In this document: piece by piece, positions 8,440 through 15,214 of the stretch | Layout: each line of letters begins with the position of its first letter | Numbering within the stretch: position 1 is the stretch's first letter | NCBI GenBank assembly: GCA_026169195.1 | Contig: JAPFEH010000018.1 | Location: 1 to 59,365, forward strand | Source: Dysosmobacter sp. | Lineage (GTDB): Bacteria > Bacillota > Clostridia > Oscillospirales > Oscillospiraceae | Length of the DNA stretch: 59,365 nt | Reading direction: 5' to 3' | Translations under genes and position numbers: made by a program | The notes under the pieces: model-generated | Databases searched by the model: none | Seen by the model: only the letters and a program-made list of their open reading frames with translations | What the model was told of the DNA's origin: nothing

Positions 8440-8619
8440 ATGCTGGAAGAATACCAAGATATCCTTACCGTAGACGAGGCTTGCGAAGCTCTGAGGATCG
8501 GATATAACGCCATCTATGAGCTACTAAGAACTGGCAAGCTCAAAGCCTATCGTAATGGACGTGTCTGGAGGATTCCCAAGGTTGCTGTGCAGGATTTCAT
8601 TCTGCAACATATGAAATAG
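8440..8619 (+). CDS. Excisionase-family (MerR-type HTH_17) DNA-binding protein
   Basis: A 59-aa protein, too short for most gene callers. It has the classic excisionase/HTH_17 layout: ILTVDEACEALRIGYNAIYE, then LLRTGKLKAYRNGRVWRIP. Such proteins bend DNA at attachment sites and set the direction of integrase reactions, or regulate element genes. AGGAGG lies at 8426-8431, 8 bases before the ATG. The start codon follows directly on the TGA of the previous gene. A strong terminator follows at 8634. The matching integrase is not in the window. Confidence 0.8.
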   Translation: MLEEYQDILTVDEACEALRIGYNAIYELLRTGKLKAYRNGRVWRIPKVAVQDFILQHMK

Positions 8620-8633
8620 CAAAACAACGAATT

Positions 8634-8663
8634 GGACGCAGGGATTTTCCCTGCGTCCTTTTT
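8634..8663 (+). terminator. Rho-independent terminator
   Basis: A perfect 11-bp stem, GGACGCAGGGA with TCCCTGCGTCC, around a TTT loop and followed by five T. It closes the excisionase-like transcription unit. Confidence 0.92.
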
Positions 8664-8687
8664 GTACTCATTATAGTATTTGCTATA

Positions 8688-9161
8688 TCAATGAAAGTAA
8701 ACTGGGACCTTCCCTCCATCCGGCAGGCAGCTTTGAACATAGCATCCCAAATCAAAATATAAACTATTTCGGTCTAGAATCCGCTTCCCTGTTGTAAAAC
8801 TAACCGAATTCACAACGAAATGCACATGCCATAATCCACTTCTGCCGAGGTGAATTCCAAAAACAATCTGAAAGTCAGCAGCGTAATACTGACACACTTC
8901 ATATGCGAGTGGTATCAGTTCCTCTGCACTTTTGATCCGATCAGATTCCCATGTGCTGAAAGATACTATGAAGTGCAGCAGTTGACGGCCACTCTCCTTC
9001 ATCCATAATGCTTTTACTAACTGCATTTGCTCTGCCGCATGGGCGGGATCGACAGAAAGCCCACCATAGATTTTCGATTTTGGAAAAATATACCCATGGA
9101 CCAACGTCCCAAGGGCATCACAATTCACGTAAGCTTCAGGGACGATTTTAAGACATGGCAC
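8688..9161 (-). CDS. Minimal relaxase (MobA/VirD2-type) domain protein
   Basis: A 157-aa protein resembling the N-terminal nicking domain of Firmicutes relaxases. It has the GRQLLHFIVSFS strand and the metal-binding motif HVHFVVNSV, followed by GKR. Full relaxases exceed 300 residues, so this is either a stand-alone mini-relaxase or a shortened one; the reading frame closes cleanly. It overlaps the upstream MobC-like gene by 37 bases. The motif I tyrosine is not obvious: Y24, in the weakly matching GTLVHGYIF stretch, is the likeliest candidate. It would nick at an oriT to start mobilisation if active. Confidence 0.7.
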   Translation of the reverse strand: MPCLKIVPEAYVNCDALGTLVHGYIFPKSKIYGGLSVDPAHAAEQMQLVKALWMKESGRQLLHFIVSFSTWESDRIKSAEELIPLAYEVCQYYAADFQIVFGIHLGRSGLWHVHFVVNSVSFTTGKRILDRNSLYFDLGCYVQSCLPDGGKVPVYFH

Positions 9162-9412
9162 AACGTATCTAACTCCTTCCGTACAGCACTTTTAATCTCA
9201 GGTTCCATTTCATGTTCCATTTCGGTCTGGATATTGCAAATGCAACCCATGGCGGTACGTAATGCATTTATGTCTCCGCCATCCTTACACTTTGTGATTG
9301 CATGATTGATGAATTGTGAAGTCGTAAATCCGTTCTTTTTCGCATTTATTAAATGCTCGTAAGCGGTCTCAGTTAGTCGCACGCTAATTTTTCTGCTTCC
9401 ATTGTTGCTCAT
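9125..9412 (-). CDS. MobC-like relaxosome accessory protein
   Basis: A 95-aa protein with a ribbon-helix-helix start (RKISVRLTETAYEHLINAKK), then TTSQFINHAI, and a helical tail, as in plasmid mobilisation MobC proteins. These bind near oriT and help the relaxase open the strands. The ribosome site GGAGGT lies just upstream on the minus strand. The relaxase gene begins inside its 3' end, so translation is probably coupled. The intergenic region just upstream holds a long inverted repeat that may be the oriT. Confidence 0.72.
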   Translation of the reverse strand: MSNNGSRKISVRLTETAYEHLINAKKNGFTTSQFINHAITKCKDGGDINALRTAMGCICNIQTEMEHEMEPEIKSAVRKELDTLCHVLKSSLKLT

Positions 9413-9437
9413 CGTTTACCTCCTTGACGCTGATAGC

Positions 9438-9474
9438 AAGAGAGGAATTTGTCGGACAAACCTATTCCTCTCTT
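9438..9474. other. Large inverted repeat, candidate oriT hairpin
   Basis: AAGAGAGGAAT (9438-9448) pairs perfectly with ATTCCTCTCTT (9464-9474). A second small palindrome, TTGTC-G-GACAA, sits inside the loop (9449-9459). It lies directly upstream of the mobC-relaxase pair in an AT-rich spacer, the usual place for an oriT. A terminator is less likely because neither strand has a proper T-run after the stem. No nick site was recognised. Confidence 0.4.
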
Positions 9475-9528
9475 TATTATACTGTTATAAATATTATTTA
9501 AAATTAACAAACATTTTTCCGTATTATA

Positions 9529-9681
9529 CTATCCCTCGCTTTTAATTAGCATAATTTTCCTTTTTGCTTGTTCATATAGTCCTCGCGGGATTTCACCTTT
9601 TTCGTATAGCCGCTGATTGATTTGCAGCATGACTGCATTTTTTTGCTCGCGTGTTAATGTGAGCTCATCTTCAAGTTTCAT
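9529..9681 (-). CDS. Short SHOCT-like protein (copy 1)
   Basis: A 50-aa protein with the SHOCT-type pattern INQRLYEKGEIPRGLYEQAK, a helix-turn-helix hairpin often seen at protein ends or alone in mobile elements. The AAGGGGGAG ribosome site is well placed before the ATG. It is a paralogue of the 39-aa protein at 13413-13532: both read N-x2-MLxIN-x2-L-x2-KG-x-I-x3-LY-x2-AK. Function unknown; oligomerisation is the usual guess for SHOCT. Confidence 0.7.
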   Translation of the reverse strand: MKLEDELTLTREQKNAVMLQINQRLYEKGEIPRGLYEQAKRKIMLIKSEG

Positions 9682-9874
9682 AAAAGGGCTCCCCCTTGAT
9701 CATCGATTCGCCGCATCATGTGCGTGCCTTATCGATGTGTTCAATGGGGTGTAACATTTTACCAGACCATGCATCTCGGAGTTTTTTTATCTCACATCGC
9801 AAATGGGTCTGCCCTCTTATGTCATTTGATTCATCCCTTTATCTTCAAGTTTTTATTTACTTTTTTGATTTTTA

Positions 9875-9899
9875 TGGTACACTAGTATTATTGGTACAC
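9875..9899 (+). promoter_or_regulatory. Candidate promoter with direct repeats
   Basis: TGGTACAC occurs at 9875-9882 and again at 9892-9899 (17-base period) and brackets a TATTAT box (9886-9891). A TTGATT lies at 9865-9870. The 9917 ATG follows, after GAGAGGAGAG. The repeats look like a two-site operator, or iteron-like sites for the primase-like protein. The rest of 9682-9874 holds no gene that I can support. Confidence 0.45.
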
Positions 9900-9916
9900 G
9901 AGAGGAGAGCATTGAC

Positions 9917-11914
9917 ATGGAGAAAAATCGCTCATTGCCGCAACGATTTTTTGATTTATATAAAGATCCAAACAACCTGTCTGCCTTACAGAATCAATTT
10001 GTTGCTACCCGTGACTATCAGGCAAAAGCCCAAAATCTACTGCAACAATATAGCGACGCCTTAAATGAATATTTATCTATATGCAGTGTTGCCAGATGCC
10101 CACCTGTTCTCAATTACCCGTTTCGGTTTTTCTATCGGGATGAAAAGCATCATGTTTACACGATTTACTACTATCCCTACGCTTCACAAAGAAAATCTAA
10201 TCGTTTGACCGAAGATGGCTTCCCATATCTGCTGAGTTGTATCTTTGATTCCTCTGTATTGCAGTCCGCTAACATATCATTTCCTACAAAAGGAAAAACA
10301 GTCGATCAATTATACTCAGCACTTTATAATCTGATATCCACTTACCCCTATGATCGCCTTTCTCTAATCATTGATGGCCTTAAAAAATACAATCTAAAAA
10401 TTGCCTTTAAATTTTTAAAGCATTCTGCGTTTCGATGCTCTTCAGAGGGAAATATATATATCAACACCCAATACCGCGATCTCTATGATGATAAAACTTT
10501 TACATACTTCTTCCCTTCTATACTGGAACCTGATTATATATCAGAGCTTATTACAGCAAGCGAACAATATATACCTTTAAGACTCATAAAAAGTTGTTTT
10601 TATGAATTGCTTAAAAAATCTAAAAAAGATCCTAGTCTTGTACACCAAATCATAATCAAAGAGCCTTGTCCTAATAAAGCTCTTTTCTCCCAACCCACCC
10701 TATACATACACCAGAGAAGATGGCAAGCTATTCAATATTCTCAAGATGGAGATTGTTTTCAATACTGCACACTTCAAGATTCATACGAAGTCCTTGGCTA
10801 CCAGCCTAAAGTGATTCCGTTGCCTATCGATACTACGTCTGATTTCTCAAAAGCTATTCTGCCTTTTTTCAGCAATATTCTAAACGGCGATTTATTACTG
10901 TTAGATCAATTCATTTCCGCATTAACCGACTCCATGCAGACAGACGGTTCTAAGTTTCTTGTACTCCATACCAAAGAACATAAGAAAGAACTTCAAGCGT
11001 TTTTTTCTGACGTGCTCAGCCATACTGCTGCCAAAATCGACTTCCAGCCCCATCCAAAAGCTAGGCAGCGCACCTGTCTAACTCTGACGCAGATTACCAA
11101 ACCCAAATACCTGCGTTCCCTATTTCTTGCACAGAGCACAGGAAAATGCACGATTCTTGTTGATGATGTCTACCCTTCTGACAGAAGCCGTGCTACTCTG
11201 AAAAAGTTAATCGCAGGTAAACGCATCGCCATTGAATCTGACTTTGCTCCGCCACAGCATTACCACAACCGGCTCTGCATCGTCTGTGTGACAGATGATC
11301 AAAGAAAGGCCGAATACTTTAAAAAATTTTTCAAAGCAAAGGTCATTGACTTTTCACACGCTGAGTCATCTACTCCTTATGATTTGAAATTCGAGCCGCA
11401 AGATATATCTTGGTTCTACAATACGCTGATACCTTATGGCCTGAAACTAAAAACCCTTCAAGAGAACTCTATTGCTGATCCACATCCATTCACCTATCCG
11501 CATACACCATCACCGCCCTCCGAGGAAGAATGTATCGAATCTTTCTTAAAGCTCTGCCACAATCAAAAGGACTGCCTCTGCACTACTTCTGAAGTGTATG
11601 ACAGTTATCGTGAGTTTCTTGCAGTCACACAGGCCGGAAGAATTTCAAGTATGACAAAAGTGATGTTCAATAAGAAATTCAAGGAGTTTACCAAATCAAG
11701 ATTTGTATTCAAACGCCCCCACAAGTCTCGTACTGGGCCATCTCCTTATTGCTATGTCGGTCTAAAGCTTCCAGAAACATTTCCATCCCCCGTCATCCCT
11801 ACCTACGGAGCAGCTCAGGAATCATTCCTTCAACAATACCTTGAGCATATCTCCCAATACAGGATCAAATATCAGGGGCTACGTATAAAAGTCAGTGTAA
11901 CAACGGAAGAGTAA
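9917..11914 (+). CDS. Primase/SF3-helicase-like protein lacking a P-loop
   Basis: A 665-aa protein whose C-terminal half resembles the D5-type primase-helicases of phages and plasmids. CTILVDDV (about 410-417) sits where Walker B would be, followed by the B' region KKLIAGKRIAIESDF and a strand ending CVTDD where motif C usually has TN. A winged-helix-like C-terminus (ECIESFLKLC ... SEVYDSYREFL ... PYCYVGLKL, about 535-625) is typical of these proteins. The expected GxxxxGK[ST] is missing upstream, so ATPase activity is doubtful. The N-terminal 300 residues are unrecognised. The codons are AT-rich and unlike the flanks. It could be a replication initiator or a repurposed element protein. Confidence 0.5.
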   Translation: MEKNRSLPQRFFDLYKDPNNLSALQNQFVATRDYQAKAQNLLQQYSDALNEYLSICSVARCPPVLNYPFRFFYRDEKHHVYTIYYYPYASQRKSNRLTEDGFPYLLSCIFDSSVLQSANISFPTKGKTVDQLYSALYNLISTYPYDRLSLIIDGLKKYNLKIAFKFLKHSAFRCSSEGNIYINTQYRDLYDDKTFTYFFPSILEPDYISELITASEQYIPLRLIKSCFYELLKKSKKDPSLVHQIIIKEPCPNKALFSQPTLYIHQRRWQAIQYSQDGDCFQYCTLQDSYEVLGYQPKVIPLPIDTTSDFSKAILPFFSNILNGDLLLLDQFISALTDSMQTDGSKFLVLHTKEHKKELQAFFSDVLSHTAAKIDFQPHPKARQRTCLTLTQITKPKYLRSLFLAQSTGKCTILVDDVYPSDRSRATLKKLIAGKRIAIESDFAPPQHYHNRLCIVCVTDDQRKAEYFKKFFKAKVIDFSHAESSTPYDLKFEPQDISWFYNTLIPYGLKLKTLQENSIADPHPFTYPHTPSPPSEEECIESFLKLCHNQKDCLCTTSEVYDSYREFLAVTQAGRISSMTKVMFNKKFKEFTKSRFVFKRPHKSRTGPSPYCYVGLKLPETFPSPVIPTYGAAQESFLQQYLEHISQYRIKYQGLRIKVSVTTEE

Positions 11915-11945
11915 GTAAGCAGGCCCGTCTTTCCTCTCGTTATTA

Positions 11946-11974
11946 TTGACTATTCGTAACGAATTGTGTAAAAT
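11946..11974 (+). promoter_or_regulatory. Promoter with embedded palindromic operator for the AbrB/HipA-like pair
   Basis: TTGACT (11946-11951), 17 bases, then TAAAAT (11969-11974) with an upstream TG. The spacer contains the perfect palindrome ATTCGT-A-ACGAAT (11952-11964). A dimeric AbrB-type antitoxin binding there would block RNA polymerase, giving the usual toxin-antitoxin autoregulation. Confidence 0.8.
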
Positions 11975-11991
11975 AACATTGGTGATGAACT

Positions 11992-12531
11992 ATGGAAATC
12001 AGAAGCGGAAACATAATCGTCGGTGCTGTGGGCGGCACTGCTGGTAAGAACGCCAAAACATATAAGGTGTCCATTCCCACTTCTTGGATCTCTGCTATCG
12101 GAGTCAGCAATTCTCAAAGGGAAGTCGAACTACAATTTGACGGTCAGCAAATTCTAATCAAAAAAAAGCTGTCCGGCAAGGAGTTTGCCGAACAGAAACA
12201 AGCCATGCAGCATGATGTAAAATGTCTCAAGTATTTCAATGATGCGATTTTATGTACCGTCATCTATGCGGATTTTACAGACCAGACCCTTTCTGTCGAA
12301 AATCATATAGATGCGCTCGTCAAAACTGCTTTTGGAAAAAATAAACTGCCAAATTGGGACGATTTTACCGCGTTTTTGGAGGAACGCTGCCTGCCTCGTC
12401 AGCGTGAAGGCCTGCAAAGCTATCTGGAATCGCTGGGGCTTGACCACTATGATCCCTTAGACATCATTCAGCGCACTGGAGGGAGAATGGCCGAAGATCA
12501 GCAATGGCTTTCCGTGGAGGATCTGAAATGA
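11992..12531 (+). CDS. AbrB/MazE-type antitoxin-like protein
   Basis: A 179-aa protein. Its N-terminus looks like a SpoVT/AbrB swapped-hairpin DNA-binding domain (KTYKVSIPTSWISAIGV ... VELQFDGQQILIKK, residues about 22-60). The remaining 115 residues are a helical domain that may contact the kinase. It overlaps the kinase gene by ATGA, which implies tight coupling, and follows a promoter with a palindrome. Its predicted role is to repress the operon and restrain the kinase. A usual HipB has a different fold (Cro-type HTH), so this is an unusual antitoxin type for a HipA-like partner. Confidence 0.72.
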   Translation: MEIRSGNIIVGAVGGTAGKNAKTYKVSIPTSWISAIGVSNSQREVELQFDGQQILIKKKLSGKEFAEQKQAMQHDVKCLKYFNDAILCTVIYADFTDQTLSVENHIDALVKTAFGKNKLPNWDDFTAFLEERCLPRQREGLQSYLESLGLDHYDPLDIIQRTGGRMAEDQQWLSVEDLK

Positions 12532-13346
12532 CCGTAAAACTGGTTACAAATGAAAAAATTGCCGAGACATCCTCTAAGGGCAATCAGGAAAAGTGGTTTG
12601 ACAAGGCTACAAACCGCTGGTACAAGCTGGATCAATTCGGCTATGAGGCGTTGAGCGAGGTCGTTGTAAGCCGTTTTTTAGAGCAGAGCAACGTGGAGAA
12701 AGACTTTCCTTTCCGCTTTGTGCGGTATGGGATGGAGCGGCTGCACGTGCATCACCGTGACCGAAATGGCTGCTCCAGTGAAAACTTTCTGCAACCGGGA
12801 CAATCCATCATCACGTTGAGCCACCTCTATAAGCGTGTCCTGAATAAGCCTCTGATTGTGTCATTGGAACGTCTCAGCAGTGATAAAAAACGGATTGCTT
12901 GGCTGGCGGAGGAAACCGCCGAGGTGACGCAGCTCCCGGAGTTCCCTCAATATATGACCTTACTGTTTGAGATCGACGCCCTGTTTCTCAACGAGGACCG
13001 TCACCTGAACAACATTGCGGTGCTGGAACAGAACGGAAAATACAGCTACTGTCCTATTTTTGACCATGGAGCTTCCCTGCTCTCCAACACGCAGATCTAC
13101 GGTATGGACATTGACCCAGTTGCCCATATCAAAAGTGTGCGGAGCAGACCGTTCAATATGACCTTCAACCGCCAGATCATTGCTGCCCGCGAGAAATTCG
13201 GTGCCCAACTGCGTATCCCAAAATTCAGCCGCAGTGAAATCATTGCAGAACTGGAACCACTTCTAGAGTTCTACGCTGCCCGAGACCGCGGCATGATTGC
13301 GGACCGTGTCTGTGCCTGTATCCTGACACGGCAAAAATTTATGTAG
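12528..13346 (+). CDS. HipA/CtkA-like serine/threonine kinase toxin
   Basis: A 272-aa compact kinase. ATP-binding elements are KGNQEKW (17-23) and WYKLD with K33. The catalytic loop FLNEDRHLNN (153-162) has the HipA-type aspartate D157. The metal-binding loop is FDHG (178-181). Size and layout match stand-alone CtkA-like proteins rather than full-length HipA (about 440 aa), which has an extra N-terminal subdomain. HipA kinases phosphorylate translation factors such as GltX and stop growth; the target here is unknown. The start at 12528 is supported by the ATGA overlap and GGAGG seven bases upstream. Confidence 0.8.
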   Translation: MTVKLVTNEKIAETSSKGNQEKWFDKATNRWYKLDQFGYEALSEVVVSRFLEQSNVEKDFPFRFVRYGMERLHVHHRDRNGCSSENFLQPGQSIITLSHLYKRVLNKPLIVSLERLSSDKKRIAWLAEETAEVTQLPEFPQYMTLLFEIDALFLNEDRHLNNIAVLEQNGKYSYCPIFDHGASLLSNTQIYGMDIDPVAHIKSVRSRPFNMTFNRQIIAAREKFGAQLRIPKFSRSEIIAELEPLLEFYAARDRGMIADRVCACILTRQKFM

Positions 13347-13359
13347 TAACCATGCGAAA

Positions 13360-13390
13360 GCACAGTCACCAGATAAACTGATGACTGTGC
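13360..13390 (+). terminator. Hairpin after the kinase gene
   Basis: GCACAGTCA (13360-13368) pairs with TGACTGTGC (13382-13390). It lies just after the kinase stop codon, but no clean T-run follows, so termination would be weak. Confidence 0.45.
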
Positions 13391-13412
13391 CGGCGTTTCC
13401 GTCTTAGTATAC

Positions 13413-13532
13413 TTAGATCCTGCTCACGATCATTGCTTTCGCATGATCATAAAGGGCCTGTGTGATCATGCCTTTGCGGAACAAACACTCATTGATATGT
13501 AGCATGATGCTGTTCTCCTGCTCAAGATCCAT
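13413..13532 (-). CDS. Short SHOCT-like protein (copy 2)
   Basis: A 39-aa protein with the same pattern as the 9529-9681 protein (MLHINECLFRKGMITQALYD, then HAK). GAAAGGGGAC precedes the ATG on the minus strand. It lies just 3' of the truncated spoIVA frame, within 220 bases of the island edge. Function unknown. Confidence 0.6.
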   Translation of the reverse strand: MDLEQENSIMLHINECLFRKGMITQALYDHAKAMIVSRI

Positions 13533-13545
13533 ATATGGTCCCCTT

Positions 13546-14943
13546 TCACGCAATACAGTGCTCCAACACAGATGTTTGCCGATGCTCTCCCGCTAAATAA
13601 TAAATAGCTGTCATCCCTTCCCTTCCAAATCTATTCCGATGCGGCCAGCGACACCCTGTTATACCACGAGCGTCACATCCACCGAAAACGTCCTGCCATT
13701 CTGGCGGCTGATGATCTTGAAACTTCTGTTTGTTGTCTTGTATATGAATGCTGGGGGCACTGGCTTTCAGCCGGACGCCGTATCGTCCTCCCTGCTTCAT
13801 GATCTCCGGCTCCTCCAGCTTCAGTTCGTCGATTCCGGGCACTACGATGCCGTATCCGGTCTCCCGCACATCCTTCAGCGCGCCGGCCACCTTGTCATAC
13901 TCGGTTTTCACGGCTGCCAGACGGGTCAGCAGGCTCATCAGGTCCCCGTCATCTGCCACAGAGAAGCCGGATTGCTCCGACAGGGTCTGGTAGAAAAGCT
14001 GGCGGGGCAGCCGCAGCTCTGCCGAGGCTACGCCGGTGCCCAGATCGATGGCGGTCACGACAGCCTCGCTGATGCTCTCGCAGGTCCGCAGGGTCTGGAT
14101 GACGCCGTCCACTTCCCGGATATGGCGCAGCTGCGCGGTGGCCTGCCGCACTGACTCGTAAAGCCCCTCCTTCAACGGGTGCTCGGTAGGCAGGGCGTCT
14201 ACCCATGGCGGCAAAAACAGGTCCAGCTCCTGCATGGGAAATTCATAAAGCACCGCTTTCAAAATTTCCGCCACCGCTTCTTCGCTGAGATCCAGACAGT
14301 TTACCGGCACGCAGTTCACCTCATAGCGGGAAACGATGTCCCGTGCAATGGCCTGAGCCCGTTCCCCCTGCGGATCCTGCGAGTTCAGCAGAACGATAAA
14401 GGGCTTTCCAAGCTCCTGCAGCTCCCGGATCACCCGCTCCTCCGCCTCCAGATAATCCTCCCGGGGGATATCCGCCACCGTGCCGTCCGTGGTCACCACA
14501 ATGCCGATGGTGGAGTGCTCCGCAATGACCTTGCGGGTGCCGATCTCCGCCGCCTCTGTCATGGGAATCTCGTGGTCATACCATGGAGTCGTCACCATGC
14601 GGGGCACATCATCCTCGTATTGCCCGATTGCGCCCCGCACCATATACCCCACACAGTCGATGAGCCGCACGGAAAAGGCCGCTCCGCCGTCCAGCTGGAT
14701 CTGCGCCGCCTCCTCCGGAACGAACTTCGGCTCCGCCGTCATGATGGTCCGTCCGGAGCCGCTTTGGGGCAGCTCGTCTCTGGCCCGTTCCTTCCGGTAG
14801 ACATTTTCAATGTGGGGGATCACCTGCGTTTCCATGAACCGTTTGATGAAGGTGGATTTTCCGGTGCGCACCGGCCCCACGACACCGATGTAGATGTCTC
14901 CGGCCGTGCGGGTCGCGATATTTTGATAAATACTGGTATTCAT
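13546..14943 (-). pseudogene. spoIVA: spoIVA, truncated at codon 400 by the island
   Basis: SpoIVA is the ATP-hydrolysing protein that polymerises on the forespore outer membrane as the base of the spore coat. The N-terminal domain is intact, with Walker A GPVRTGKST (23-31, K29/S30) and LIDCVGYMVRGA. Homology runs through KASAPSIH (H400). The next 65 codons are unrelated, with low-complexity and island-like composition. Known SpoIVA proteins are about 492 aa, so roughly 90 C-terminal residues needed for polymerisation and localisation are missing. ATG 14943 is preceded by GGAGG six bases away. The encoded 465-aa hybrid is unlikely to work; spores would be defective unless another copy exists. 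A misassembly could also explain it. Confidence 0.88.
13739..13746. other. spoIVA: Island/chromosome junction inside spoIVA
   Basis: On the minus strand the SpoIVA codons S-I-H end at 13744. From about 13743 downwards neither the protein nor the base composition fits SpoIVA. This marks one attachment-site arm (or a misassembly point). The other arm is outside the window, so no direct repeat could be tested. Confidence 0.7.
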
Positions 14944-15031
14944 AACAACCTCCATGCGCCTGCGGGCGCCCGTTCTCACCGGCAGCCTCAGGGCTTGGGG
15001 GCCGCCGCTTTCCGCGCCATCGTGTTACTGT

Positions 15032-15060
15032 ACTCTATGTCCCGCTGGGGAAAAGTATGA
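15032..15060 (-). promoter_or_regulatory. Sigma-E-type promoter of spoIVA
   Basis: On the minus strand TCATACT (15060-15054) and CATAGAGT (15039-15032) are separated by 14 bases. They fit the mother-cell sigma-E consensus (KMATATT, about 14 bases, CATACAHT) at 6 of 7 and 6 of 8 positions. SpoIVA is a known sigma-E gene, and its start codon is about 85 bases downstream. Confidence 0.75.
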
Positions 15061-15132
15061 CAGCCCGTCTTTCTTTGACAAACTGCACAAAAAACAAGGG
15101 CTTCTTTTTCTGCGATTCATTCCTTTTTTGAC

Positions 15133-15164
15133 TTTACAGCAGTAGTTTAGCATGGTAAACTACT
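15133..15164 (+). promoter_or_regulatory. Promoter/operator of the amino-acid ABC operon
   Basis: TTTACA (15133-15138), 17 bases, then TAAACT (15156-15161). A perfect inverted repeat AGTAGTTTA-N6-TAAACTACT (15141-15164) covers the spacer and the -10 box. This looks like a repressor operator for an unidentified regulator, plausibly one that senses the transported amino acid. Confidence 0.55.
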
Positions 15165-15214
15165 AATGAATTAAACGAGTGGATCACACTCAAACAAGTA
15201 TGGAGGTAATGATG

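Larger units (their letters stand above)
1..13743. mobile_element. Integrated genomic island, right part only (left end outside window)
   Basis: This stretch is clearly lower in GC than the DNA to its right. It carries mobilisation-type genes (relaxase-like, MobC-like, excisionase-like), a primase-like gene, toxin-antitoxin genes and a large cargo operon. Its right edge is the point in spoIVA where homology stops after codon 400 (near 13,744). No integrase is visible, so it is probably left of the window. Composition differs inside the island: 1-8 kb is purine-rich on the plus strand and 9.7-12 kb is pyrimidine-rich, which suggests assembly from several sources. Whether it is an ICE, an IME or a decayed remnant cannot be decided here. 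Confidence 0.75.

Noticed and set aside
9438-9474. Terminator for the SHOCT-like gene
   Set aside because: The stem is strong but lacks a T-run on the minus strand; kept as a candidate oriT instead, with low confidence.
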